Below are positions 45,101 through 54,499 of a stretch of DNA of 64,000 nt, piece after piece. A program made the position numbers and the translations under genes. Under the pieces are notes generated by a model, which was not told where the DNA came from, did no database searches, and worked only from the letters and a program-made list of their open reading frames with translations. Source of the DNA: Mycogone perniciosa (lineage: Eukaryota; Ascomycota; Sordariomycetes; Hypocreales; Hypocreaceae); contig JAOALB010000065.1 in the NCBI GenBank assembly GCA_025331125.1, positions 124,001-188,000 on the forward strand, read 5' to 3'. The first letter of the stretch is position 1. Every line of letters begins with the position of its first letter.

Positions 45101-47968
45101 GGACAAACTGCTTTGGATGTTGTCCGGCAACTGGTTGAGGATTTACGCACATACAGTGGACAGAAACCAACCATCCGGAAACCCATGGAGCGTCCAGGTA
45201 TTGGTACCTACCTGCAAAAGTTCGAACCCGGAACTTATCAATACTGGATGGTTTCCGATGCCATCAAGTCACAGGAATCATCCTACAAAACTGGGATGGA
45301 AAATTGGCAGAAAGAAGAGGAGAGAGTTGCCGCACTTAGGGGCGCTGTTGAAAAACAAGAGGCCATCAATGAAGCGATCTCAGATCTCCTGGATTTCGAA
45401 AGTGCTCTCATCGCTAAAGGTGGCAAGACTTTCGTTGAGTGCTATCCTGATATCAAAACCGAGGGACGCCGGAGCACCCCCTGGCAGAGCCCCGAGCAGA
45501 CGAATCCGACGAACTATGAGTATGTTTTCTCATTCAACAATGATAAGGACATCACCGAGGCAAGGAGGGATAGTTATATCAAACTGTGAGTATCATTCTT
45601 TCGCAATCTTCATCGATTAAAACTGACATTCGGCTTCAGGATGGAGGCGGCATGGGCCGGAGATATCGAGACCATCAAATCCCTCACACTCCAAGCTTGG
45701 GGTCCTGATCAAGACCAACCACCCTTGATGATGGCAATAACTGACAACAAATCCAACTCACCCTTCTCTCTCGCCTTCCTTCGCGGGCATCATGAGGTTG
45801 CCCGGGCGATCCTGGAGATTGTCAAAGCTCAGTGGTCACCACCTGAAAAGGACCAGGTTCGCTATAAGATGCAAACAGATGATGAGAATGAGGATGAAGA
45901 GTATAGTGATTCGGAGGAAGACGCTGGCGATTCGGACAGCGAGCCCCGGATCGTGTCAGAGAAGGTCAGCCAGAAGTTCACTATTGATGACATCGGTCAG
46001 ATCTCCATGCAAGTCAAATCTCACACCAGGCCGCTGAAAATCATTTGTGATGCTGCACCAGGCATTACCATTGAGGAAGGCGGAGAGGTCAATCTCAGTG
46101 GTTCTAGGAGCCTTTTCATCCATGTCATGGAAAAAGACGACATGGCTGGTCTCAAGGCCCTTCTGGATATGGCCCAGCAATATGCAGGCCCAGAAACGCC
46201 CAGCGATGACGATGAATATGGAGGCAGATTCAACTTTTCTCAAGCAGACTTCCTCTGGGCAGTTCGGAACGGAAAGACACAGGCACTCGGAATCATCATC
46301 AAACGAACTGGTGCAGGAATTCCCCTGGATCACCTTGTCAAAAAGAGTGGCGTGGAGATGAAGCAAAAGCCACGATACTACCAAGGCTTGACAGTCTATG
46401 GAAAGAAGAGGTATGGTTGAAAAGAACCTTGATTGATCTATCGTGAAATACTAACCTCTTTGCAGGAAGGATTGGGCTACGGCTGGTCGTAACATGGTTG
46501 TCAGAACGACTGGACTGAAGACGCCTCCCCTCTTGCACGCCGCCATGGATGGACGTATTGAGGGTGTTGAATTCTTTCTGAGTGATACGCCCCATCGCCT
46601 ATACAGCGAATTTTCCAAGTCCAAGGCTGCCTCTGAAGATTCCAGACTCAAACATCTGAAAGACAGTCCTGGTGGCTTTGATCGGGCCATATCCAAATGG
46701 CTAGGAGCAGACAGTAAGTGACATGCACGCCTGTGAACACGCGCATACTAACAACCACAATAGACGATTTTGTTCTGCACTGTGCTCTACTTGCCACGCC
46801 AAGCGAGCATTCGATCGAACTGATCCAGTATCTCATCGAGACCTGTCCTGACTCTCTTGAGAAGAAGACTTCACAGGGCGACACTCCTCTAATGATGGTG
46901 TGTCGGCTCGGTCGACCGCAATATGTCAAACTGCTTGTGGAGGCAAACGTGGACCAGTCCACCCGCAACCACAAGGGTGAAAACATCCTGCACGCGGCCG
47001 TAGCTGGCAATCCCAAAGCCGATCAACTTCGCCGTCTGCTTGATCTACTTGATGCTGACCTTCGCAGTCATTTGTTCCTGCAGCGAAAGAACCTGCAGGA
47101 GAATGGCACCACACCGCTACACGCGTGGATCTCGCAGGCCTGCGGTGTGCCTGTTGAAGTTGAGAATGGGGTTACCAGAAATCGCTGGCACACCAACTAC
47201 TCCTGGAAGCCATACAAGGACGAGAAAGACGTTGTGGCTATGGTGAAGCTCCTGCTGGAGTATTCCAAGGGCGAAGAACTGGACATGCTGAACGGCGCTG
47301 GCGACACTTGTCTCCATACTGCTCTCATGTACGACCACATTTCAATCGCCAAGGCTCTCATCGACTTCAGGCCCCAGATTCTCTACCGCGAAAACGCCGT
47401 TGGTCGCACACCCGCTGAGGTGGCACACGATCGGTTCACAGCCGAACAATTCGCCAAGCCTAACAAAATTCAGAGGTATCGCAATTTGAAGCTCGAGGGC
47501 TTCTCCAACTTGTCTCCCACCACGTTCATCGACGACGCGAGCGTCAAGGGCTTGACTGCAGAGCAGCTTAAGGAGAAGGTGGCGGCGCTTGGTCTCAGCG
47601 GCAACTACATAGCCAAGGAGGTGGCTGGCATTCTCCGCTCCATGGGCATTGACTCGAGTGAGGAGACTCTGGAGGCGTCGCTTCTCAAGAAGGTCATCTG
47701 GGACCTCTGCCATACCACAATGGAGAAGAATCCTGCCAAGCGCCGGTTGGTCAGTCTGAACGAGGCCAATGATGTGGCCAGGAGACTGGGTGAGAAGCAC
47801 ACGGGATCGCGGTATTTCTCCATCCAGGCTCGTGCCGAAGAGGATGATGATGAGAATGAGGGGGATAAGGAGACGGGCGACTTTGCGACCAACCAGTTCC
47901 GCGTTAAGATTCACGAAGCCTGGAAGATGTCGGAGTTTGAGGCAAAGGAATACGGTGTTGAGATATGA
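42200..47968 (+). CDS. Large protein with nucleotidyltransferase-like N-terminal domain and ankyrin repeats
   Basis: Six exons, 42200-42877, 42935-44401, 44471-45585, 45640-46410, 46466-46713 and 46764-47968, encode 1827 residues; introns are 57, 69, 54, 55 and 50 bp, all with good splice sites. Residues about 135-250 show a nucleotidyltransferase-type pattern: AAGSSV (Gly139-Ser140), SDVDLFLYG (Asp173 and Asp175) and FDID (Asp243/Asp245). The spacing between the GS and DxD parts is longer than usual. Ankyrin units begin near residue 495 (GRAPLHLAVMTSSPEIVKCL, then GKTALHIAAARG) and recur to about 1700, broken by acidic linkers (DESEEDSDGELIDGADTETD). The start could also be the in-frame ATG at 41924, adding 92 basic, Ser/His-rich residues like a mitochondrial presequence; a TATA box at 41968 favours the later ATG. 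Catalysis is inference; function unknown. Confidence 0.85.
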
Positions 47969-48333
47969 GGAGGTTGTGGAATAAGGTACTACGATGAGTT
48001 TTTTTTCGGTATTATTGGACGTATATACTCCGTATGTGTATGGTAACTTGGCTTTACTTCACTCAATACGAAGAGATTCTCCACTCTCAAACCAGTCATT
48101 GGGGTAGATGATTGTTTGGAAGTAAAAGCATGAATAGGATAAAAACCGACCGAAAGAAAACCCATGCCCTTATGCTTGGATATATGTTTCTGTTTGATGG
48201 ATTGGAGAATCTGACCCCATTGAAAACAGCATCTCGCTTTCAACCCCAGTAAATAACTTCCCACCATCCTACATGTTTTCCATCTTTTTTTTCATGCATT
48301 TTCTTCATGCATTTTCTACCGCCCTCGACCAAA
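47969..48333. other. Convergent 3' flank, ankyrin gene and ATG33
   Basis: 3' UTR-like sequence with a T run and one TACTYCGTA motif at 48026-48034. No gene is seen. Confidence 0.6.
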
Positions 48334-49144
48334 TCATGCAACGATAACCTTGGGCGCACCATCTCCCCAGAGCCCAATCACAGCCATAGCAAACCCAAGC
48401 GCCGCAATGCCCGTTCGAGCAAGGTACGCATTCACCGCGCCCTCAACACTAGCCCTAACCTCCTCGCCATTGACATCCTCAGTCTCCTCCTCGCTCGCCA
48501 AGTCAGCTTCGCTATGCGAATCACCGAGGACCTCGTAGCTGGCCTCCATCTGAGCTCGGGTTGAAGGTCGGCGCGGAGCGGCAGTGGACTTCAGACGCGG
48601 GGCATCGGGTTGAGGGAGGTAGTTCGGCGCGACGGCGGAGGCGACGGCCAGGAGGGATGTATAGAAGAGGTATGGGTGGCGAGAGGAGCGCGAGGAGAAG
48701 ACGAAGGCGAGGAAGAGAGGGGCTGCAGCGAGGGAGGAGAGGGCGAGGAGGGGGATGCGCAGGGAGGAGGTGAAAGACGTAAGGGCGTGGGCGGCGGAGG
48801 CGGAGGAGGGGAGTTGGAGGAGCGTTGGCAGCGTCAAGGTCGAGACGGTATAAGACACGCCCTATGCATAGTTAGCGATGGTTTTTCGTAGCACTATATG
48901 TGTAGAGGAGAGATGGAGGGCCATTGTTTGTTTGTGTGTTTGCTTGGTTGTCTCTCACTCCCACCATTGCGAAGCTGAGGTGAAGCTGCAGCTCCTCACG
49001 AACAGGAGGGGAAGAGAGGGACATGCATAATGCTCAAACGGGTTGCGAAGAGAATCATCAGCAGCAGCAGGGAGCACATACCGTCAGCAACCCGAGGGAC
49101 ACAGTGCCCACGAACTTGAGGAACGAAACCCCCTTGTTCGCCAT
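48334..49144 (-). CDS. ATG33: Atg33-like mitochondrial outer-membrane mitophagy protein
   Basis: Two exons, 49082-49144 and 48334-48861, encode 196 residues (yeast Atg33 197). The intron, 220 bp, is the longest in the window and has a GTATGT donor and CATAG acceptor. The joined start, MANKGVSFLKFVGTVSLGLL followed by TGVSYTVSTLTLP, matches the family's N-terminal membrane segment; two more hydrophobic stretches (IPLLALSSLAAAPLFLAFVF and YTSLLAVASAVAP) and a C-terminal one (GIAALGFAMAVIGLWG) are seen, with an acidic Ser/Glu loop between. In yeast Atg33 promotes mitophagy in stationary phase. The family match is good but rests on pattern recognition. CACGTG lies about 317 bp upstream. Confidence 0.8.
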
Positions 49145-49785
49145 GGTTTACTTTGTTTTTGGGGGGGAAGACTTTTGCACAAAGCAGCGAGAATGGCTGA
49201 GAGGGGATGAAAGAAACTGGAAAAAGTGGTGATGGCCCATATGCGAAATGGCCGCTGGGAATCAAGAGTCACGTCATGTAAATGGGCAGCGATAGTGGGG
49301 AAAAGGCTCTGATCTGCACTATTCCGTAGGCACCCAAAGCACCTAAGCTACAAATACTACTCCGTACGAAGTACTCCGTACATACGGAGTACATAGGTAT
49401 GTACAAGTAGGTCCCCACATTTAGGCGAGAGCGGCACTCGGGAGATTCACTGGCTCGGATCACGTGGTGCGCCTGGCCGACACCTGGCGCAGCTGCCACG
49501 CGAAAATTGGGTCCCAGACCAGAGCTCTCAAAACTGCGCGATCCACACCTCCAATTTTTTTTCTTTCTCTCTTTCAACTCACCCATCGCCATACACTTCT
49601 GGCCACTGCTCTCACCATGAGGCAGTCAGATGTGTCAGCCTGCTAACTATACAGACCGCGGCTCGACACATACACCTTTCGGTACGTTCCATATCTTTTG
49701 CCTCTCACCAATCCCAAGACCACATCACGCGTGTGGTCTTGCCCCCAACTTCTCACATATGATGAGCAGTATACAACCCCTTTGC
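49145..49785. other. ATG33 upstream region and 3' flank of the small gene
   Basis: It contains a dense cluster of TACTYCGTA motifs (49358-49391, separate entry), CACGTG at 49461-49466, and a pyrimidine-rich run at about 49545-49600 that looks like a promoter on the + strand, though no + gene follows that I can support. Confidence 0.5.
49358..49391. repeat. Four overlapping copies of the TACTYCGTA-family motif
   Basis: Exact copies at 49358-49366, 49365-49373, 49372-49380 and 49383-49391 share their TA ends or nearly abut, giving an alternating TAC/GTA ladder in both orientations. It is the densest instance of a motif scattered through non-coding DNA of the whole window. Confidence 0.85.
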
Positions 49786-50124
49786 TTAATAGGAAGAGCC
49801 GTCTGAGACTACCTCCGAGCGGGCGCGCTTTCGCGTGCTCTGCTCCTCGGTTGCCCTGGCAGGATTCCGGCCGCGGGAGATTCCTCCATGTGCTTGGCTT
49901 GCATCGTCATATGCCTGACCTCGGACTGGTGGTTGGTGCCCGTAAGGTTGGCTTGCTTGTGGTGATGGGGGTCGTTGTGCTTTTAAATTGGGTTTCTGAA
50001 ATTGAGATTCATCAACCACCTCGTTTTCGAGTTTCGTTTTATATCTGCATGAGTGCTAACACATCACTCAGTACTAGGTAGCTCGACAGACATACGACGA
50101 GAGTATCTCCTCATCACTAGTCAT
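49786..50124 (-). CDS. Candidate small protein, 95 aa, two exons
   Basis: Exons 50096-50124 and 49786-50044, joined across a 51-bp GTATGT...TGCAG intron, encode MTSDEEILSSYKTKLENEVV and then a Gln/Pro/Gly-rich body ending RKRARSEVVSDGSSY. The last exon alone is an 86-codon open frame. The acidic start, a short helix and a basic KRAR patch suggest a small nuclear protein, but I know no family. It lies only 125 bp beyond the MPH1 stop on the same strand, so its message would start inside or next to the MPH1 3' UTR. An overlapping out-of-frame ATG six bases upstream is a weak point. It could be a false join. Confidence 0.45.
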
Positions 50125-50249
50125 AAATTCATAGCCAGTATCGGCTCCCAATACAAATAGCTCAGCTAATAGAATACATTTTCCATCGCGTTCCTGTATC
50201 ATTGACGCCGGTTCTATCCATCAAAAATCTCATGTTTTGTGACATTGCC

Positions 50250-53200
50250 CTACACGTCGCTATCATCGCTGTCTCCAACCACAGCCCTTCTCCCACGGGC
50301 CGTTCGTCTCGCTTGCACATGGTCCTCGAAGTCTCCATGTGACTTGCTTTTCGTCGCGCTCGACCTTGGACCCACGAGCGTGTCCAGGTCCGGAATATCC
50401 TCACTTTCCTGTGTGGCCGTGAATTGAGTCGGAACATAATATGGCTTCGTTATCGTTGCGCGTGGCGTCCTTGCGCTTGCCGTTGTTGGAGACGTCGCTT
50501 GAGAGTCCAGCATGCTAGAGGTGGTCTGGTTGTCGTCCACAACAAAGCCCACCAGATCTGCCCCGTCGTCTGAATCACTAAAGTCCATAAGATCGCTGTC
50601 TCGTTCACAGTCGTCTCCCAACTCGTCGCTATTAATACCACCTCCCCGCCGTGAGAATTTACCCTTGGACTTGGCTCCTGACCTCTTGTTCTTCTTCCCT
50701 CCTCGTTTTCGAGGAGCAACATCGACCTCTTCATCAAAACCACCCATATCCCTTGCTTCCACCTCTAATGGTTTGCGGGGCGGCGCGCGAGTGGTTTTGC
50801 TAGTGGAAATCTTCCTCCTCTTTTGTTGTGACTCTTTTTTGGGAAGATCAGAATCAGATTCGGGCTCGGCAGTTTGCCGTTTTCTCCTTACCACTAAATC
50901 CGGTGTGCTGCCTGCATCCTCTTCGCCATCAGAATTGACAAATGGCTTGACTGGTATTTCAAGATAGTTGCTCGTGTCCACAGAACAACATGATTTCACA
51001 AGACTGTTGGGTTTTGTGCCCATCCTTCTCAATAACCGGACGCAGCGCTTTGTATGAGTCCCATGCTCAAGATTACTGACTGGTCTCAACTCTCTCTGTA
51101 ACATCGGGTGAGCCGTCATACTCGGCATATCCGTTTCCTCAACCACACTATGATTAAAGGGCAAATCACGATACGACCGGTTAAGCTCATGAAGTTCATC
51201 CGCGCCCAGGATGACACGTTCTAAATCGGGTATTGCCACTAAATCGTCAAGTTCAGGGTTTCGTTTCGGTTTCGGTTTCGGTTGACTTTTCTTTGTCGCA
51301 GGCTTCATGAAGTCTGTTACTTTTTGGACGCCAGTCTCTACACCATCTGGCATGTGAAACTTCTTTGGGGGCTTCTTTTTGAGAGGAGCGCGGCGCTTTT
51401 TGGGCTCCGGCAAGGACGTGTCCTGAGTATTTTCAATGGGAATCTCAACGTGTCGCAAGTCCACCTCTGGACGAATTTCCCGAGGGACGATGCGCGTCGA
51501 CAGGTCGAATCGAAAGTTAAACCGACTGCCTTCGCAGATGAGTTTCTGCATCTTCTCATAATTGTCTTTGGATTTGGCGAACTGGTCTTCTTCCTTTCCC
51601 CTCATCAGAAGGAGGACAATGTTTCCCGCCCGCTTTCGTCCTGTTCTCCCCATTCGCTGCAACATTCGGATTGGTGATGCTGAAGAGTCGTAGCACACGA
51701 TAAGATCGACTTGACCAATGTCCAAGCCCTCCTCACCAATGGAAGTGGCCACAAGGACATTGAAGTCTCCTTTCCTGAACCTCTCAATGGTTTCTATCTG
51801 CTGTTTCTGCTTCATTCCTTCGCCGCGCTTGCCATCTGCCTGCCCAACAAAGACAGTAGCTTTGATGAGCGGTTTATGGGTGCCAAACATGCGCACGATT
51901 TCTTCCGCGGAATCTCTGTATTCGCTGAATACAATCACGCGGGTCGCTGAGCCCTCTCCACAATCCATGAAATGGTTCAAAACGCAATCCGCGAGGGCTG
52001 TAAGTTTCGGATGGCCCACAAAGCCATCAGTCTTAAGCCATCCAGAAATCTTATCCATCATTTCCTGGAAACTGGAGCTTTCGACGATCTGGCGTCTATA
52101 TTTTGATCCCTTCTCGCCTTTCCCTTCCTGCTCATTACGGAAGTCCACGAGGTTGTCGTAGAAAGGCCTGATGCCGTGAAACTGAAGTAACTTGATCGTA
52201 TGGGCAAGGCTTGTCAACACACTAAAAATTGCCCTCATCATAAACTGAACTCCTTGATTGGCATGATGACCACGCGTGGCGAACCATTCCTTCTGAGCTT
52301 GTATTAAACCGTATGTAGTAAGAGCCATTGGGTTCCGACCGTACCAGATATTCTGGGAACTGAGTTTTTCCGTCAGGGGCTTGAGAGCCTCTGTGAAAAG
52401 TTCGCCAATAAGATTCATCTCATCTGATGGATCCAAAACAACCTGTTCAATGTTCCTCTGATGAACGTATTGCCGAATATCAATAGACTCCTCGGTTCGG
52501 ATCTCGCAATGTGAGATTCCAAGATTGTCAATGACTTCCTGGACAGTCTCGACTTTTGACCCTGGAGTAGCTGTCAAGGCCAGAACACGGAAGCTTTTCG
52601 AGAACCGTCGAATAAGCTTCGTAGCCTTAGCATATGCGTACTCACCCACTGCGCGGTGAGCCTCGTCAATGACCATGAGTCCTATACTCTTCGGATCTGC
52701 ATATCCATGTGAGAGATCGTTGAGAAGAGTCTGTGGCGTCATGAAGAAGACCCGTCTTTTTTCCCATTCCTCAACTCGCAATCCCGGCGAAATATCTCCT
52801 GTAAGAAGGGTGGTCTCCGATCGTGGTATTCCAGCAATGTTGTAACAGGCATCAATCTGCTGCGACACGAGAGGCTTTGTCGGGGCTACAAAGATAATCT
52901 TGGCAGATTTCGTCCAACGGTAAAAGTTCAGCATCACTGTCGCGGCAATGAATGTTTTGCCCAGACCTGTGGGCAGAGCCACCAAAGTGTTGTTAAACAG
53001 ACTGTTCTTGACAATACTGAACTGGTAGTCTCGAGTAGGTCCCAGGTTGGTGGGATAGACCCAGGTTTCCATTGCGTCTCTGTCAAGTTCATGCTGGCTA
53101 GGCTCTTCAGGTGGCAGATCAGCTCGGTAGACCCGGGCGCCTGTAGACTGAGACTGACGTGGAGTGTCATTTGCGACCTCGCCGCCCCACAAAGTGGTTT

Positions 53201-53498
53201 GTCGAAAGTTTCCAGAGCTGGTGCGACTCAGTCCTGTACGAGGAGTCGGCCCAGAAGGCCTCGTTGTCCTTGGTGCATTTGTCTTGACAGGCTGAGGCTC
53301 AGGGGAGGAGAAGGCATCCGAAGGGAGGTCGTCGAGTTCTTGGGCCAGCTGTTTTTGGTCAATACGGCCAGAATTAACATTGGCACTGATTGAAGATGGC
53401 AGCGATCCGGCTTTCCCTCCATTTGACGAAGAAACTTGATCAAAGGCCGTTAGGATGTCTTCGTCGGCAATATTGTCATCAAACTCGTCGGAATCCAT
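50250..53498 (-). CDS. MPH1: ATP-dependent DNA helicase Mph1 (FANCM family)
   Basis: One exon encodes 1082 residues (yeast Mph1 993, other filamentous fungi about 1100). The acidic start MDSDEFDDNIADEDILTAFD is conserved in the family. Superfamily-2 helicase motifs follow: ALPTGLGKTF (near 178, Walker A), VIDEAHR (DEAH at 278-281), LTATPGS (motif III region) and QRMGRTGRKRAG (motif VI). Between the two RecA domains is the helical insert typical of Hef/FANCM. The C-terminal 400 residues are basic and Ser/Asp-rich with KR clusters, probably disordered. Mph1 remodels stalled forks and dissociates D-loops, in the error-free bypass and Fanconi-type pathway. GTCACGTGAC, a 10-bp palindrome, lies 225 bp upstream. 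It lies 12 kb from the RecQ gene, with which it shares substrates. Confidence 0.95.
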   Translation of the reverse strand: MDSDEFDDNIADEDILTAFDQVSSSNGGKAGSLPSSISANVNSGRIDQKQLAQELDDLPSDAFSSPEPQPVKTNAPRTTRPSGPTPRTGLSRTSSGNFRQTTLWGGEVANDTPRQSQSTGARVYRADLPPEEPSQHELDRDAMETWVYPTNLGPTRDYQFSIVKNSLFNNTLVALPTGLGKTFIAATVMLNFYRWTKSAKIIFVAPTKPLVSQQIDACYNIAGIPRSETTLLTGDISPGLRVEEWEKRRVFFMTPQTLLNDLSHGYADPKSIGLMVIDEAHRAVGEYAYAKATKLIRRFSKSFRVLALTATPGSKVETVQEVIDNLGISHCEIRTEESIDIRQYVHQRNIEQVVLDPSDEMNLIGELFTEALKPLTEKLSSQNIWYGRNPMALTTYGLIQAQKEWFATRGHHANQGVQFMMRAIFSVLTSLAHTIKLLQFHGIRPFYDNLVDFRNEQEGKGEKGSKYRRQIVESSSFQEMMDKISGWLKTDGFVGHPKLTALADCVLNHFMDCGEGSATRVIVFSEYRDSAEEIVRMFGTHKPLIKATVFVGQADGKRGEGMKQKQQIETIERFRKGDFNVLVATSIGEEGLDIGQVDLIVCYDSSASPIRMLQRMGRTGRKRAGNIVLLLMRGKEEDQFAKSKDNYEKMQKLICEGSRFNFRFDLSTRIVPREIRPEVDLRHVEIPIENTQDTSLPEPKKRRAPLKKKPPKKFHMPDGVETGVQKVTDFMKPATKKSQPKPKPKRNPELDDLVAIPDLERVILGADELHELNRSYRDLPFNHSVVEETDMPSMTAHPMLQRELRPVSNLEHGTHTKRCVRLLRRMGTKPNSLVKSCCSVDTSNYLEIPVKPFVNSDGEEDAGSTPDLVVRRKRQTAEPESDSDLPKKESQQKRRKISTSKTTRAPPRKPLEVEARDMGGFDEEVDVAPRKRGGKKNKRSGAKSKGKFSRRGGGINSDELGDDCERDSDLMDFSDSDDGADLVGFVVDDNQTTSSMLDSQATSPTTASARTPRATITKPYYVPTQFTATQESEDIPDLDTLVGPRSSATKSKSHGDFEDHVQARRTARGRRAVVGDSDDSDV

Positions 53499-54499
53499 GG
53501 TAGCAAAGCACCGTGCGTAACAGGTTTCCCAGGATCAGGTTTCGGCCAACCTCATATCTAGCTGATATCCATAACGTGTTACGATCAAGATAGCTTGATC
53601 TTTTAATGGCAATGACGATGCTGCGGCACAGGTGGAGGTGAAACGGTTGCACTCCGTACATGCTTTCTCCTCTGACACGACGCGAGGTCAATTCATCTCA
53701 TGACGCGAACGAGGTACCACGTCACGTGACAGCCACAACACCGTATCCCGTATGTACTTCTTCTCAGTTTGTGGGTGAAAAGAACTACTCACCGATAGAT
53801 GCCTATTTTCGTGAAATAGGATATTCTTTCTTTAGTAACCCTAATTGAATAGACATGTTTGTTGAATGCATCACTTGTTCTGGTAGACACGTTGTTGCTC
53901 TTGATTAGCGTTCAAAATCTACCGTTCAAAAAACATCCGTCACACGAGCTAGACTATATTGGGAAATACTTCATGCCTGGAGGCGGCGGCAAGTAGCTTT
54001 GCCGAATTCTTCCTAACAGAGTGGGGCCTGAGTCAAACATCAAGTCAAATGATGCACGAGTCCATTGTGCTTTTGTTTCTCTCTTGCAACCACATTCAAG
54101 GCGGCATCAGGTCGCAAAGATTCTTGAACGCCGTGAATCTCGCTTCACGCAGCATCTACCAAACAAAGCACAGCCTCTCCGCATATTGCTACAGTTGAGG
54201 CTTTGTCCGGACGGAACCTTCTTTCTGTCAAACCTTCCGTGCCGCGACAAACTTGATACAAGGCAGACGTTGCCTCAATCCTCTTTGAACCAAAAACCGA
54301 CGTCAACGTCTGCTTTTTGAACCACGGGAAAGCACCAGGCGATATATATTCCACTGAAAAAATCCACACACAAAACCTCGCCATCGTTGCTTGTCCAAAT
54401 CCACCAAACCGATAGAGCAGGCCAGTCACCCTTATCGCAAAGCACCCTCACCTCCCCCGCCACAACCATCTCATCGATTCAATACTCTAGTGTTCGACC
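53499..54499. other. Divergent intergenic region, MPH1 to MEX67
   Basis: No gene is supported in this 1-kb region. GTCACGTGAC stands at 53721-53730 near MPH1; the MEX67 side is AC-rich with pyrimidine runs. A near-match to the TAC-GTA motif lies at about 53651. Confidence 0.6.

Noticed and set aside
49617..49800. Possible + strand small gene after the pyrimidine-rich tract (ATG at 49617 or 49631)
   Set aside because: Every splice choice I tried gives a product under about 60 residues with no recognisable sequence.
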